From contig OX352772.1 of NCBI GenBank assembly GCA_947095535.1, positions 32,569,445 to 32,633,444 of the forward strand: a DNA stretch of 64,000 nt, in the 5' to 3' direction. A program made the translations under genes and the position numbers. Below the pieces are notes generated by a model. That model ran no database searches. It was not told where the DNA came from and saw only the letters and a program-made list of their open reading frames with translations. Positions 36,191-48,757 of this stretch are shown here, piece by piece; the stretch's first letter is position 1; each line of letters opens with the position of its first letter. This stretch comes from Poecilobothrus nobilitatus (Eukaryota > Arthropoda > Insecta > Diptera > Dolichopodidae).

Positions 36191-37987
36191 TTTTTTTTTA
36201 TTTTTTGTCGTTTTAATACAATTTTTAGAGAAATGAGATTTAAAAAAAAAAACAAAGATTTCGACCAAGATAAGTTCGAAAAAAAAAAAAAATTTTTAAA
36301 ATTAAATTTCATTGTACCCAAAAAAAAATACTAATTTTAAATATATATAGGTAAACTTTTCAAAAGCAAACTATATAAGCTCAAATTCACTCAAGTTATC
36401 ATCAAGATTCAAGAATCTTAGAACAATCATTAAAATTAATCTTACAAATGGAAATCACAACTATAATGAAGAACAAAAGAGGTAGAGAAATTGAAATGGT
36501 CTCATCTAAAAATTTTGACCCAAACTACAATTTGGACTAACAAATATTATAATGGATTGCCAAACGGAAAAGGACATTTAAAGACTATAAGTTATAATTA
36601 AAAATTATTAAATGAAATTTAATCAACTTTTTGTCTTAATTAACGTTATTTTATTCTATGTGGATTTCTCAAATAAGAAATAAAATATAAAAATGTCAAA
36701 AAACTCAAAATAAGAACTAAAATTTCAAGTAAATCAAATGAAAAATTTCTCCCCTTTTAGACTATTTGGGAAAATTAAAAGGCAGTTGAAAAATAAAAAC
36801 ATTTTGAATTTAATCAAAATAATATAATTCGTATTAAAAAAAAGAAAAATGGGTCGGAAAATACATTATTACAGATGTATAATAATTTATCGTTTTCTTT
36901 TTTATACCAGAGTTATTATTATTATTATATTATATTTTTACAATACTCTTCCATAACATATACATATTCAAATTTATATTGAAGCCTTTCATCGTTTTTC
37001 AATTATTTTTCCATTTTTATTATAGCACTAATTTTCAGTTCGAAATAAAAAATCGAAATGTCAAAATATCAAAAAACTCAAATGAAAACTCAAATGAAAT
37101 TTAGAAAATTTCTAAAATTAAAAATCTCATTTGATTTCTCAATGTCATTTTCAAAGCTTTTACACTATATGTTATTTATTTATAAAATATAATATGTATT
37201 TATTTTTGAGTCGGTTTTTGAGTTTTATCAAATGAGAACTCTAATGTAAATCCACATAGTGTAAAATGCTTTTAGGAACATATACCAATCTTAATTTATT
37301 ACATACACATAAATATTATATTATTATATATATTCTGTAAAATGGTTTGGCTCATTTTAAGATTAAATTGAATTAAAAGAAAGTATAAGTAGTTTAAATA
37401 GAGTCAAAAAAAAACATGATCTTAACCGATATCATATTTATTTACTCATTAAACAATGACACCCAATTTGTTCTTACTTCAATATGTAATTCAATATACA
37501 ACCATACTTAAGTATTTTCTCTGAATCTAATTTTTGCTTATCTACAATAAGTATTTATTTGTATGTTTCATTCTTATTTTTTAAATTATTTATTTTTAAT
37601 ATTTCATATTTTCAATTTTAATCAATTATTATTCCTGTCATCCATTTCTAAAAGGGAATAAATCGAATTATTGAATAAAATTAAATATAGATAGTATTTT
37701 ATAGGTCTGTTAAAACTCTTTTGAATTGCAAAATAAAATATTACAAAATATAGCAAGTTTCTAATAATTTAAAATTTACTATTGTTTACAAAACAAAAAA
37801 TCAAAATTAGCTGATGTTCAACTATCGCAATAATGTAACTGGAACTGATTTTAACATTTTCGCGATATACAAAATATGTACAAATTTACTTATAAATTTA
37901 TTTTTGGTATTGTGTATAGAATACGGAAAATGCAGCATCACTAATTAAATCAAATAGCTACGAAAAGGTTTAAAAAAAATTTTATGA
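36191..37987. other. AT-rich DNA, possibly intronic
   Basis: No gene was recognised. A stretch at 36440-36600 (ATGGAAATCACAACTATAATG... onward) is somewhat less AT-rich and open for about 30 codons, but its identity could not be supported. Confidence 0.4.
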
Positions 37988-38700
37988 GAAAACTAAGAAC
38001 CAAAAGAGAGTTATTCTATCAGACAACCAAGCAGCCATAAAGGCTAACCCACAAGCAATTAAATTCCAATTAGTTTGGAAGTACTTGGTGAACCTAAACC
38101 GCTTGGGAACAAATAATAAAGTAATACTATACTGGATACCTGAACGCCTGGGTAAAGAGAAAAATGAGGAAGCGGATTTACTTGCAAAAGAAGGAGCTAC
38201 AACTCCCTTTACAAGTCTCGAAATTACAAACACAAAATAAGAGAAGCATTAAAAATCGAAGAGGAAAACTGTAGGAAACTATAACCGGTAAAAATATACT
38301 AAAACTAAAAGAATATTAACAGGATTCCTGTCGGAACACTGCCGGCTAAAGGAATACTTAAAGAAAATTGGAATAGAAAATGACATTACATGCAGTTTCT
38401 GTGAAGAACAAGAGGAAACTCCAGGTCACATAGTCAAAAACTGTGGAGGGTTAAGATATGTGCATCTAGTAGCATATTGCTTTGCCGAAGATGAACTGCC
38501 AACAGATGGAAGGAACACTTCGAGGAACATAGCAACGTGGAACTCTATAATGACAACCACGATGAAGTCAGAGAAAATATTAGCCAAATTTTCAGAATAT
38601 CAGCCAACGCTATCTGAACTTATACAAAAAGTTCACAACTTGGTATGTACAAACAGATCTATAAAATATAATTTCATTGAGTGACAGAGTATCGCTGTCA
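37988..38700 (+). pseudogene. Non-LTR retrotransposon ORF2 C-terminus (RNase H end and zinc-binding tail), defective
   Basis: From 38010 one frame reads VILSDNQAAIKA, then KVILYWIPERLGKEKNEEAD, LLAKEGA: the S-D-x-Q-A-A-I-K and W-(I/V)-P...N-E-x-A-D...A-(K/R)-x-G-A signatures of the RNase H domain of LINE polyproteins. The normally invariant G-H after W-(I/V)-P is changed to E-R, so it would be inactive. A TAA at 38238 ends this frame; a shift to another frame continues REALKIEEENCRKL. From 38307 comes RILTGFLSEHCRLKEYLKK, then CSFCEEQEETPGHIVKNC (C-x2-C...H-x4-C), the zinc-binding tail that follows RNase H in these proteins, ending at TGA 38682-38684. The frameshift and stops show that it is a fossil. 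The reverse transcriptase part is absent to the left. Confidence 0.75.
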
Positions 38701-41330
38701 TAGAAAGAAATTGTACTATTCTGTACAAATTTCAATATTTAGTTGTTGTCGTATAGTTAATAGCTGCCTAATAATCAAAATGCGTTGAGATTTGATAGTT
38801 AGCACTAAACTGCATTTTGAAAAATTTATAGTAAAATATTTTTATTACATTTTACCTTTTTTATTATATAGTTAACACTTTTAGATTATTTTTTTAATAG
38901 ATTTCTACCTCATTTTAAGTAGATACTTTCAAAATTAAATTACCAGATCACAAATTCTATGTATCAAAGTTCCATTTAAAGTAAAAATACTTGGCATAAT
39001 TTTTTATTCTCCAAATTTCTTCAAATTTATTTATCAAATGTGAGGACACTTTGCAACTAATACTTTTCACAACTTTCAACTTTGCAATTTTAATTATTTC
39101 ATTATTTAGGTATAAAGATTCGAAAAGTACGACCGATTTTTCTCAATCTTTTAAGAAAGGTATCTATGTATGACGTTAAATTCACTCGATAAAAGGGTCG
39201 TTTATTTCATTAAGGTAAATTTTCGAAATAACATTTTGTTATATATGTCCTTTTGCATATTGTTCTTTTTTTCCAAATGGCCTTGTACAAAAAAAAGGCA
39301 TATTACAATAAGTAAAAATTTTTGGTGAATAACTTTAGACAAAAATTCTCTTTGCGAAATAATTTTAGGTCATAGCTGTATAAAACAGTGTCATGTTGAA
39401 TCATTCCATGTTTTAAGTAACTATTAAAAAACGCAATTGAATAAACTTTTAAACGAATTTTTTTTTTCTTAAATATTTTTTAAAATTATACTTCCGAGAA
39501 ATCATTATTGCAATTGCTTGATAATTAATTAAAGTACAATAAATACATTTTATAATACAACAGTGCTATATTGTATAAAAAATATTAACATTTTAATCAC
39601 GATTTTTAAAAAAAATAAAAATAAAAAAACCAAAAGTATCTATTTTAATTGTTATTTAAAACATTTATTTTAAATATTTGCATTCATGTGGTTTATTGGA
39701 AAATAATTAATTATAATACGTTCTTATTTTTTCCTATTTTTATTTTTTTAAAAATACTTACGAAATTGAATAAATTAAAGAGATATAAAATCTGACGCGA
39801 ATATGGCTTTATATCTTATTTGAGTGACACATAAAGTCATTATGGCCTTATGTTGTATGGCTTAAGTCATGTCACCTTTTTAAATAATATGTAGTTGAAG
39901 TGAAAGTTTTTTTTTTAATTTCGAATAAATAACAAAATAATAAATTAAAACTTTAAATTAAAGTTTTCAATTTGAAAAGACATATTAATCAGACAGAGTT
40001 TCCTTCCCTTAACAAAACTACAACCAAAAAAAAAAAACAAAATCAAAACCATTAAAATTATTATTATCAGCTATAAATTATAAAATAAAAATTTATATTT
40101 TGCATTTAAAAATAAAACGTGATAACATCTAATTACAATGTAAGTATATAATTACAATTTTTTTTTAATTATAATGAAATTCACTCAGTAAAACGTAATT
40201 TTGACCCTTACTCAAAACATATCGCAAATGAAAATTTTTTTATTTACTTAAATGGTTTTTTTTTTATAACATACTCGTAATGTATACATTATGTAATTAT
40301 TATTGTGTTTATGTTCATTGAATTTTTTTATTTATTTCCCATGACACACACGTGTTATTAAACTGATAGGATCCAGAAGTTTCTAGTTTTTTTTCAAAAA
40401 AAAAAAAAATGTTTGTATTACTAGGGTTTTTATAGCTTAGGACTAGGGTTTTTATAGCTTATAAATTGTATAACTGACAGTGATGTAAACAATACTTTAT
40501 TAATATATAATATTCTAAACTGCAAGTGGATTTATACCACTTTTAGATTTCTTCACAAATCATATTTTTTCTTTTAATTTATTCTAATTTATTTTATTAA
40601 TTCAATTTGTAATCATTTAAATTTTTTTATTAACTTTAAATATTTATTATTTCCTTTTCCAAAATATGAATACAAGAGGAGTTAATGTCGCGGTAAAATA
40701 AATTATGGTCTATATATATGTATGTACATATATCTAAAAATAAATAATCATTAATCTAAAAACAATTTTTCAATACATACATGTATATATACTATTTATT
40801 TGTTTATGTATATATTATAAGTATATATATATAAGAAATGTGTTTAAATTACCCGATGAAAAATATAAGTAGGTCAAATTATTTCTGTTTGGTTGAAATT
40901 TTGTATTCTTTTTGAAATCCCACAACACATCATACATATCTAATTCAAAAACATTATTCATAAATTAAAATCACTTGACTGCAATGATTTTTTTTTTTTT
41001 TTTTTTAATATAAACTACACTAAGTATGTAATGGATAATAAAATTTTGATATATTATTATACTAAAAATAAAATACACATTTGAGAATTTAAAATATAAG
41101 TTTTTTTTTTTGGTTTAAAAAAGACAGGAAATTAGACAAGAATTGCATACATAACTATAGTCCAAACTTTGTTAATATAAGTATTATTTCAATTTCTATA
41201 AACAAAGAAAAAAAATGTTTCTACATCAATTTTTTTTTTAAGCTCAATTTTTTAATCACACATTTTTATCAAGACATATTAAATAAAAATAATATTTATG
41301 CTGATTTACTTTTATAAGTCTTCAAAATTC
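38701..41330. other. AT-rich DNA, possibly intronic
   Basis: A perfect tandem duplication of a 22-bp unit (ACTAGGGTTTTTATAGCTTA plus two bases) lies at 40420-40461. Otherwise homopolymer runs and TA-rich words. No gene was recognised. Confidence 0.5.
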
Positions 41331-41455
41331 CATATTATCCTTTTTCTTCGCTAATTTAAAGCGATATTCACTTCAGTTATATCAAACGCTCATATTATCC
41401 TTTCATTCTCTTAATTTAAATCGGTCAGTTCGCATTTCAGTTATATCACACAATT
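41331..41455. repeat. Two-copy tandem repeat of about 62 bp
   Basis: CATATTATCCTTT..CTTCGCTAATTTAAA...TTCAGTTATATCA at 41331-41386 is followed by CATATTATCCTTTCATTCTCTTAATTTAAATC...TTCAGTTATATCA ending at about 41448 (blocks written in parts). No coding potential. Confidence 0.55.
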
Positions 41456-41504
41456 TATTTTTATCCTATATTGATATATTGTATAATCCTTAATTGTTCA
41501 TTCA

Positions 41505-41740
41505 GCCAAGCCACACGAGTATTTATGAGGAACGTTTTACTTTTCATTTCATACTCTCCTACCAATAAATAATTTTGAAATATGTAAGGTGGGTATTAGT
41601 CGAGAGCCAAGCCACACGAGTATTTATGAGGAACGTTTTACACTTCGTTTCATATACCTTCTTTCACTGCACCACAAAATTATTTATCGATAGGAGAGTA
41701 TGAAATGAAAAGTAAAACGTTCCTCAATATGTAAGGTAAA
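41505..41740. mobile_element. CCACACGAGTA-family MITE with duplicated left end
   Basis: GCCAAGCCACACGAGTATTT plus ATGAGGAACGTTTTAC occurs twice, at about 41508 and 41608. A single inverted partner, AGGAGAGTATGAAATG continuing AAAAGTAAAACGTTCCTC, lies at 41692-41725 and matches the first left end better. Inside, ACCACAAAATTATTTATCGA pairs with ACCAATAAATAATTTTG. The family is the one at 26798 and 58807. The outer right end is decayed. Confidence 0.6.
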
Positions 41741-43885
41741 ATTAAGTATTATTGGAGAGGTGCTGGTATAGTGGAGAATCTCCAGTTTTTTTTAATAATA
41801 TAAGATTATAAATATGTATATCTGATATTTATTAACCCTTTATAAGTAGAACTCATTTAGAAAATTTAACTCAATAATTTTTATAGTTTAAATTGAAATG
41901 TTACCATGTTAGGTAAATATTTAAAATATCTATTGGATATTTTAAAGCATTAAGACATTTTTAAGTATAAAAAGATTTAGCATATTTTTACCCACTTTTA
42001 TATCACACTTTATCTTTTTAAATGTTTCTTCTCTCTCTGAGCTTTTTTCCTTTTTTTATTAAACCATTGAGTCACGAATTGCGTGAATTTAATTTATTTG
42101 GATCATTTGTAACTCAGATTTAGGAATATCTGAATTGTTTTTATTTTCTTTTGTGTAATTTTAACCTTAAAACTCCATAGTACAATTGAATTCATATATA
42201 TGTACTTACTTAAAAGTAAGTCTAATTTTTGTAAATATATACCTAGTTTATTTGGTATATATACATACATACTTAGATATACATACATATATACTTAGGT
42301 AATTAAAATTTACTTATTTTTATTACTAAAATACTTATTTTTCAAATAAACTTAAATCAAACGCATGTATATCAAAAGTCTAGACTCTAGTCTAGAATAT
42401 CAAAATAAAAAAAAAATTAAAAATCACGTATAAATACGATACGATAAAGAAAGGAAGTGTATAATTAAATTGTAACACTAAATAAATAAAAACAATATGA
42501 CAATTTTAATTTTGTTATTCTTTTATTTCTCAATGACCTTTTCAAAAGTAAATTTAATATTTACTATTGTTTGATATTTTAGTAAAATAAAAATTTTATA
42601 AAATACACGTAGCTCTTTTAACTATTGATTAAATCAAAGATAATTAATTATTGATATGACATTCACCTTTATTGTATAATATAAAATAAATTTAAATTTT
42701 GTGATTTATTTAATTATAATTGTAAAGAAATAATTGCAAAAAAAAAAAATTATACTGAGGTATTGTAATTATTATTAGGTAATTATCATATAAAACAAAA
42801 ATATAAGCTAAGAAGGTACAATAATGTATTTAAACAAGTTAAAAGTTCCTAAAAAATATAAATCAATTTCCTAAAAAATATTAATTACATTTAATAATAT
42901 AATTATTAAATTAAAATACCGATTTATTGATTTTATTAATGTTTTAAAATTATACTCAATTTCCATTTATTTAAGTAAACAATATTAATAATAAAACAAC
43001 TAATAAGCTTTTAAATACGAGTGACTCATAACTCATGAACGAATAATTGATTGTTTCTCTTATGAGAAAACATAAAACTGCATATTTTTAAGAACCCATT
43101 ATTTGAGTAAATAATATTAATAACAAACTATAAAAGATGAGTAACTTCTCTTTTTTTTTTAGAGTTACTCTTTTTTTCTATGTTTTTGTTTGACAGTTGT
43201 CAGTTTTATTAAAATGTCATAACAAATAAATTTAAAATATTAAACGTCAAATTTTATTTCTATATACACCAATACAAACAAAAAAATAGTAACTCTCGTT
43301 TCTTTTTCAATTGGAACAAAAAAAATCACTCTTAATCTGAAAAAAAAACAATCGAAAACGACATTAATGATAAATAATTGACAGAATGACAAAAAACTGC
43401 GAAGGATCAGAATAATTGCCATCTTTTACAAGAAATCAAAAAATTGCATATTTTTAAAACACATTAATTATAACTCTTAATAAAAGAAAAAAAAATTAAT
43501 ATTAATTAACTATATACTTTGAAGTTTAGATTTCTGGTATCCAGTTACATTATACTTTACTTCAGTTTTTTGATTCAACTTAGTCAGTTTTTTGATTCCC
43601 TGAAGTAAAGCCGAAATACTCTTTTTTGGCTTTATTTCAATTTCACAATTGATATTAAGCTAAAATCATGAATTGGTTTTCTTTTCGGCTTTATTTCATT
43701 TTTAAAAAAGAGATAATACCAAAATTAAAAAAAATAAAATCAAGAATATTTTTTTTTTTAACATAGGTATACTTTGATAAAATTTTTATTTCCAATTCTC
43801 TTTTTTTAATTCTTTTAATTCTAAAATTCTTCCTAATTATTTATTTTACATATTATATATTAGAACAACAATGTATTTAAAATAG
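41741..43885. other. AT-rich DNA, possibly intronic
   Basis: No gene was recognised. The frames at 42103-42288 and 43240-43422 (both minus) lack motifs. TACATACATA runs occur near 42260-42290. Confidence 0.5.
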
Positions 43886-44010
43886 TAGGGCCTACAGCTC
43901 TCAAACCCCCATTTTAACCACTATTTTAAATGCCTCACAGCCACCATTACTTGAAATGATGTATAAAAAACAAATAATTTGAAGAGATTTTATAGTTGGT
44001 TAGAAGATAA

Positions 44011-44148
44011 GAGGTCGAATGCATAAAACTGCATTAAATGGAGCTTGAACTCAAATTTAATTTTTTAAAACAAAAATTACTCTTGAATTTGTAAGTTTCT
44101 TTGAAAACTTAAACTTGAGCTCAAGCTCCATTTCATGCATTTGGCCTA
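44011..44148. mobile_element. Short MITE with about 45-bp inverted ends
   Basis: The left end (GAGGTCGAATGCATAAAACT, then AATGGAGCTTGAACTCAAA) is inverted at the right end, whose complement reads TAGGCCAAATGCATGAAATG then GAGCTTGAGCTCAAGTTTAA. It sits directly after GATTTTATAGTTGGTTAGAA, which resembles the foldback-group core, so it may have inserted into an old core copy. The block GGGCCTACAGCTCTCAAAC at 43889 also recurs in similar form at 58240. Confidence 0.6.
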
Positions 44149-44274
44149 TGATTTGCCCTCTTCTCCGCGTATATAGTATAGAAATTATTTTATTATAATT
44201 TACTTTTAAAATTTCTTAAAAAATGCATTTAAATTATTTGCACAAAAAATTACTGGTATTTATTAAAAAAGAAA

Positions 44275-44745
44275 CTATGAAAATGAATACATTAAAAATA
44301 AATATAAAGATTGGTTAAATAATTAACAACTATATGAAAAGAATAAAAAAAAATTGTACTACGAAAGAAAATTTATTAAAAGTAAAAATGATCCTAGAAA
44401 ACTTGGAATAACTTTAAAGATATTATCGTTCTAAAGCATAATTGTAAAAAAAAAATAAAATATTTAATGGTAATTTATCTACCGAATAAAAATATGTCAA
44501 AATAAATAGCTTTAATGATTATTACAGCACAATAAATTGGAGAATCTTAGTAAAAAACTAAGAAAATTTAGTAAAAAACATAAACATGAAATTTTTTATC
44601 AAAATCGACATATAAACTCTATATTTAATTTTAAAAATGTAAATGACAACAATATTAAAAATTATCTACATTACGAAACTTAAGAATACAAAATCAAGGG
44701 AAGCTGACGAAATCTCAACGGAAAAATTGAAAAGCTGTATCACTG
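44275..44745 (+). pseudogene. Decayed non-LTR retrotransposon reverse-transcriptase N-terminal region
   Basis: Scattered frames read KKLYYERKFIKSKNDPRKTW, NNFKDII, then FNDYYSTI, then FNFKNVNDNNIKNYI and READEISTEKLKSCI. The order matches the region ahead of and into the reverse transcriptase of jockey/CR1-like elements: (K/N)YY..K(F/L)...N.(K/R).TW..(I/L)..I(L/I), then FN.(Y/F)F..IG, then K..G.D.I....LK.C. Several frameshifts and stops separate the blocks, so it is long dead. The catalytic YADD region is not present. Confidence 0.5.
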
Positions 44746-46639
44746 AAAACCAATAATTGTCTTTTATTCAATTTCAAAATAGATATACTTAAGACCGAAA
44801 TTTAAGAATTCGAGATTTTCGTCTTATTTCAAATTTTTAAGTAAAATAAAACTAATATACGTACTTTATTTTATTCAGATTAATTTCAGCGAACCAGTTT
44901 TTTTTATTTAAAGTACAGAAGTTATTAAATATCTAGTTATAACTCTTTATAAGTTTACTGTATATAGAAAATATAAAAATTTCCCTTTGGAAAAATTCAA
45001 AAAAAAAAAAACAAACAAACAACATTATACTATATTTATATACACAATTATTTGTAAACAGAATATTTTAATAATTAAACATAATATTTTTCTGAATCAT
45101 TATTATTTTAAAATAATCACACGAGCATTTTTTTTTTTTTTTAAATTGTTTATTTGTGGCGTAAGTTGTTTTGTTTTTTTTTTTTTAAAAGCGTAGATAA
45201 AGTATGAAAATAATAGATAACGCAACTCTTTTTATAAATGGCAAGTACAAGTACCTATGTACTTGATAAAAAAAAAAAATTAAAAGTATACGTTATCATA
45301 ACCCGGAAGTACATACGTACATATATTATACATTATTACTTAAAAAATATTAACGTTTAACTGACCAAAAAAATACAATCTAATTGAAATTTTAAATATT
45401 TTAAGCCTTTGTACTTGTACCTATTATATACGATTATACGAGTAAATAAATACTTAATTCGTAATTAAATTTAACAGTTCAAATTACCTTTGTATCATAT
45501 TTTATGCGTTTCAAAAAAAAAAAAAAACAAAAAAGGAAAACAACTTGTTTACGTTTATAAAACAAAAACAAAACCAAAAAAAAACCAAAACAAAAGTAAT
45601 GAATTTTTTTTTGGCCAGTGAACTTAACATGTTTAACAAAAATATTTACACTTTTTTTTTTTGTTAATTTTCCTGTTAATAATTTTAAATTTATTTCGTA
45701 AACAAAATCACATAGTTTTTCACACTTTTTTTTTTTTTTTTTTTAACTTTAAATTTCAATTTTATTGATTTATCTTTGAACTTTTGCGAATTTCAATATT
45801 TTGAAGCGCATTAAAATATATAAATAGAAAATTAAGTAATTTTTAATATAAAATAAAAATAAAAAAAAAATTACGCGTTTATTTCACTTTTTTAAAAATA
45901 AATATTTATTAAATTCAAATAAAAATAAATAAAATGATTATTAAAATTTCGAAAATTGATTTTGATTTTAAATGAGCAAAAAAAAAAAAAATATTTTTAT
46001 TCTACATTGCACTACAGCACTACCCTATATCGTATATATCATACATTTTTGAGTGATTTTAAAGTGTTCATGGTTAAATTTACTTTGCACTACCTTTAAA
46101 ACTTTTTTCTAATTGAAAAATCGTTTATCATATATTTTTAAGGGATTTTAAAGTGTTCAAGGTTGAATAGAATAAAAAAAAAAAAATCACTGGACAAAAG
46201 ATTATGATGCTCAATCAAGTAATTTAATCAAATACTTATAGCAGAAAATGTTCAAGGTTAAAAGCAACATCCTTATTATAAGATAATTTTAAGTAAAGAA
46301 TTGTATTTAAGTATTTATTTATTCAAATTAAATATTAAATATCATATACATACTAAATATATATACGATTGTGCAATATTATGATTTATCGTTGTTACTT
46401 TTTTAGTAATGTTCTGTAAAGTATATTGAATTTCAGCACGCACTTCATATATTATATGCCTAACCATATTCTGCCACAGAACTTCCAGAGTTCCAAAAAA
46501 AAATTTTTTTTTTTTTTTTTTTTTTTTTAGTTTAGATTCAAAATTAAACCCTTGTTCACCCAAGTGTGTTTGCTAAAAGTAATTTAAACTTTAATTCAAT
46601 CATACGCCTAGTATAACTTAACGGAATAGAACAAAATTC
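44746..46639. other. AT-rich DNA with long homopolymers
   Basis: A 28-base poly-T run near 46503-46530 and poly-T at 45728-45744. Two similar short blocks (TTTAAAGTGTTCA.GGTT.AAT) occur at 46059 and 46146. The frames at 44987-45196 and 46342-46563 read through homopolymers and are rejected. Confidence 0.5.
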
Positions 46640-47013
46640 GCTTATTATATAAATTTATTTATTTATTCAGTAGAGCCAAAGACTGAGACCATTTTCGGCT
46701 TGACAGTACAATTTACAATTTATTGTATTATAATATTTATTTTATTTGTATTAATATTATAAACCACAGGATAGTGCAATATTACAAAACCATCGGCTAC
46801 TAAGGGCCATTATTGGTTGACTACTACATATTATTATAAATTATACACTAATATTATTTATTTTGTTTATATTATATATTATATATTTACATTATATTTG
46901 GTAGCAATTAGGATTTGTTTTCAATTAATAAAACTTGCTACCTGTGCAGAATTTGAACCCGCACTCCTTCGGTTAACCAGCCACGTGCTTAATTACTAGG
47001 CCACCGAGGTCCC
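46640..47013 (-). mobile_element. tRNA-derived SINE, family 2, apparently full length
   Basis: On the minus strand the element starts GGGACCTCGGTGGCCTAGTA, followed by ATTAAGCACGTGG, then a B-box GGGTTCAAATTCTGC and CACAGGTAGCAAG. It continues into a tRNA-unrelated body (ATGGCCCTTAGTAGCCGATG; ATTGCACTATCCTGTGG) and ends CTGAATAAATAAATAAATTT, an AATAAA-containing tandem tail. Head and tail fit a complete Pol III SINE. The plus-strand frame at 46817-46999 is its antisense shadow. Confidence 0.65.
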
Positions 47014-47494
47014 TAATATTTAATATAAATAAATAATTAAAAGTACTTTTAATTAAAAATTGCATACTTAAAGGGGTTGAATTGTAAATTATTCATATTT
47101 AAAATGTGAAACTTCCATATAAAATGTTTTAACACACCTTAATAAACATTTCAATTGATTTGATTGTTAAGTTTTAGTTAATAAAATCTGTTTTTGTAAA
47201 TAAATAAACATAATTTTTTTTAAATCATTCAATTGAAAACAAAATAAAACTGTTTCTTTTTCCCATTATTTTATAAAAAATGTAAAACTGTTGACTTTGT
47301 ACCTTTGTATTTGAAAATTTATATTAAAACAATTTTTTTTTTTTTTGATTTATATTTAAATTAATATTTATAAACATAAAAAAAAAAAAATCAAAAATTA
47401 CATTTTACGATTATACATAATGATTATACCATTATACTCAACAGACCGCAACAAAAAAAAAAACAAGGTAGAATGTAAACCAATGGTTTTTAAA
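47014..47494. other. AT-rich non-coding DNA
   Basis: Nothing was recognised. Confidence 0.5.
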
Positions 47495-48757
47495 AGCGCA
47501 CATTTCCAAAACTCAATACAAACTGTTTAGAAGTGTGACTTGGACAAAAATTTGAAAATTTCATGTAATAAGAAAAAATGTGAAAATAGGACATATTTGA
47601 AATTTTGAGGGGCTATAAGTCCGGAGTCCTATATAACTAAGAAAAGCCGTTAACACACGTAAAAATATATTATTAAACCTTTAATTTTCATGTCTTGCCG
47701 AAGAAAAATGTTTACAGGTGCCTAAGTTGCAGGTGTCTAAAAATAGCAAATTTTCATTTTTTGAGGCGTAATAACTCTTAAAGAGGGGGTGTTACAAAAA
47801 AATTTTCTGAGGAAACTTATACTAATTCTAAAAGTTCTTTCTTGTCTCAAAATTTCAGGTTCCTATCTAAAGGGGTGCCGGAGTTATGAAAAAAGAAATT
47901 TTATGCAAAATGTGGTTTTCACATAACGGTAAATTTAAATAGTAAATTACAAACTATTACATAATTTTGATATTTTTTTATATAGATAATAAAATTTTCG
48001 ATCTTCTGGCGGTTTTAGATTGCAAAATTATTATGCAGAGCCCGAGATATATACATCTGAAAATGGGACTTTTTCGCAATTTTGAAGAGCTGCAACTTTG
48101 GAACCCTCTACAATTAAAATAAACCTTTAACACACATAAAAATATATTATTGTAGCTTTAATTTTTATATCTTGCAGAAGTAAAATGTGTACAGGTTCCT
48201 AAGTTACAGGTGTTTAAAAATAGCAAATTTTCAATTTTTAAGCCCTAATAGCTCATAAACAGGGGGTGGTCCAAAAAAATTTTCTGAGCAAACTTATACT
48301 AATTCTAAAGGTTCTTTCTTGCCTCAAAATTTCAAGCTTCTATCTAGAAGCGTGCCGGAGTTATGAAAGTAGAAAAATCATGCAAAATTTGGTTTTCACA
48401 TAACGGTAAATTTAAATACTAAATTTAAAAAAATTGTATAATTTTGATATTAATTTATAAAGATAAAAGAAATACCTGTCGAATGACGTTTTCAGATTGA
48501 AAAAATCTTAAGCAGAACATAAGATATATACATTTAAAAATAGGGCTTTTTCAAAGTTTGAGGGGCTGTAGCTCCGTAATGGGGGGGGCTACATGAAAAA
48601 GTTGTTCCACAAAATTATTTTTTTTATGAGACCTACCTATGGTTAAAATTTTTTCTCTATCTTTAACGGTGTAGAAGTTTTGTAAACAGACGGACGGACG
48701 GACGGACAGAGTGAAACTAATAAGCACATTTTTTCAAAATTTTTTTGGAAATGTGCT
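47495..48757 (+). mobile_element. HINE-like element of a distinct subfamily
   Basis: A 14-bp perfect inverted repeat, GCACATTTCCAAAA at 47498-47511 with its complement at 48743-48756, marks the ends. The 3' end can also form a local hairpin, AGCACATTT...AAATGTGCT (48723-48757). The body has two tandem modules of about 477 bp: CAGGT.CCTAAGTT.CAGGTGT at 47715 and 48192, and TTTTCACATAACGGTAAATT at about 47919 and 48393. One copy of this module is also in the 8808 element. (GGAC)4 at about 48690-48707 precedes the 3' end, as in the other HINE-like elements. No protein is encoded. Confidence 0.68.

Noticed and set aside
36440..36600. Possible FLYWCH-type zinc-finger fragment (KNKRGREIEMVSS...)
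   Set aside because: Only a vague resemblance to the start of the domain; the required W-x-C and later C/H residues are not in a single frame.
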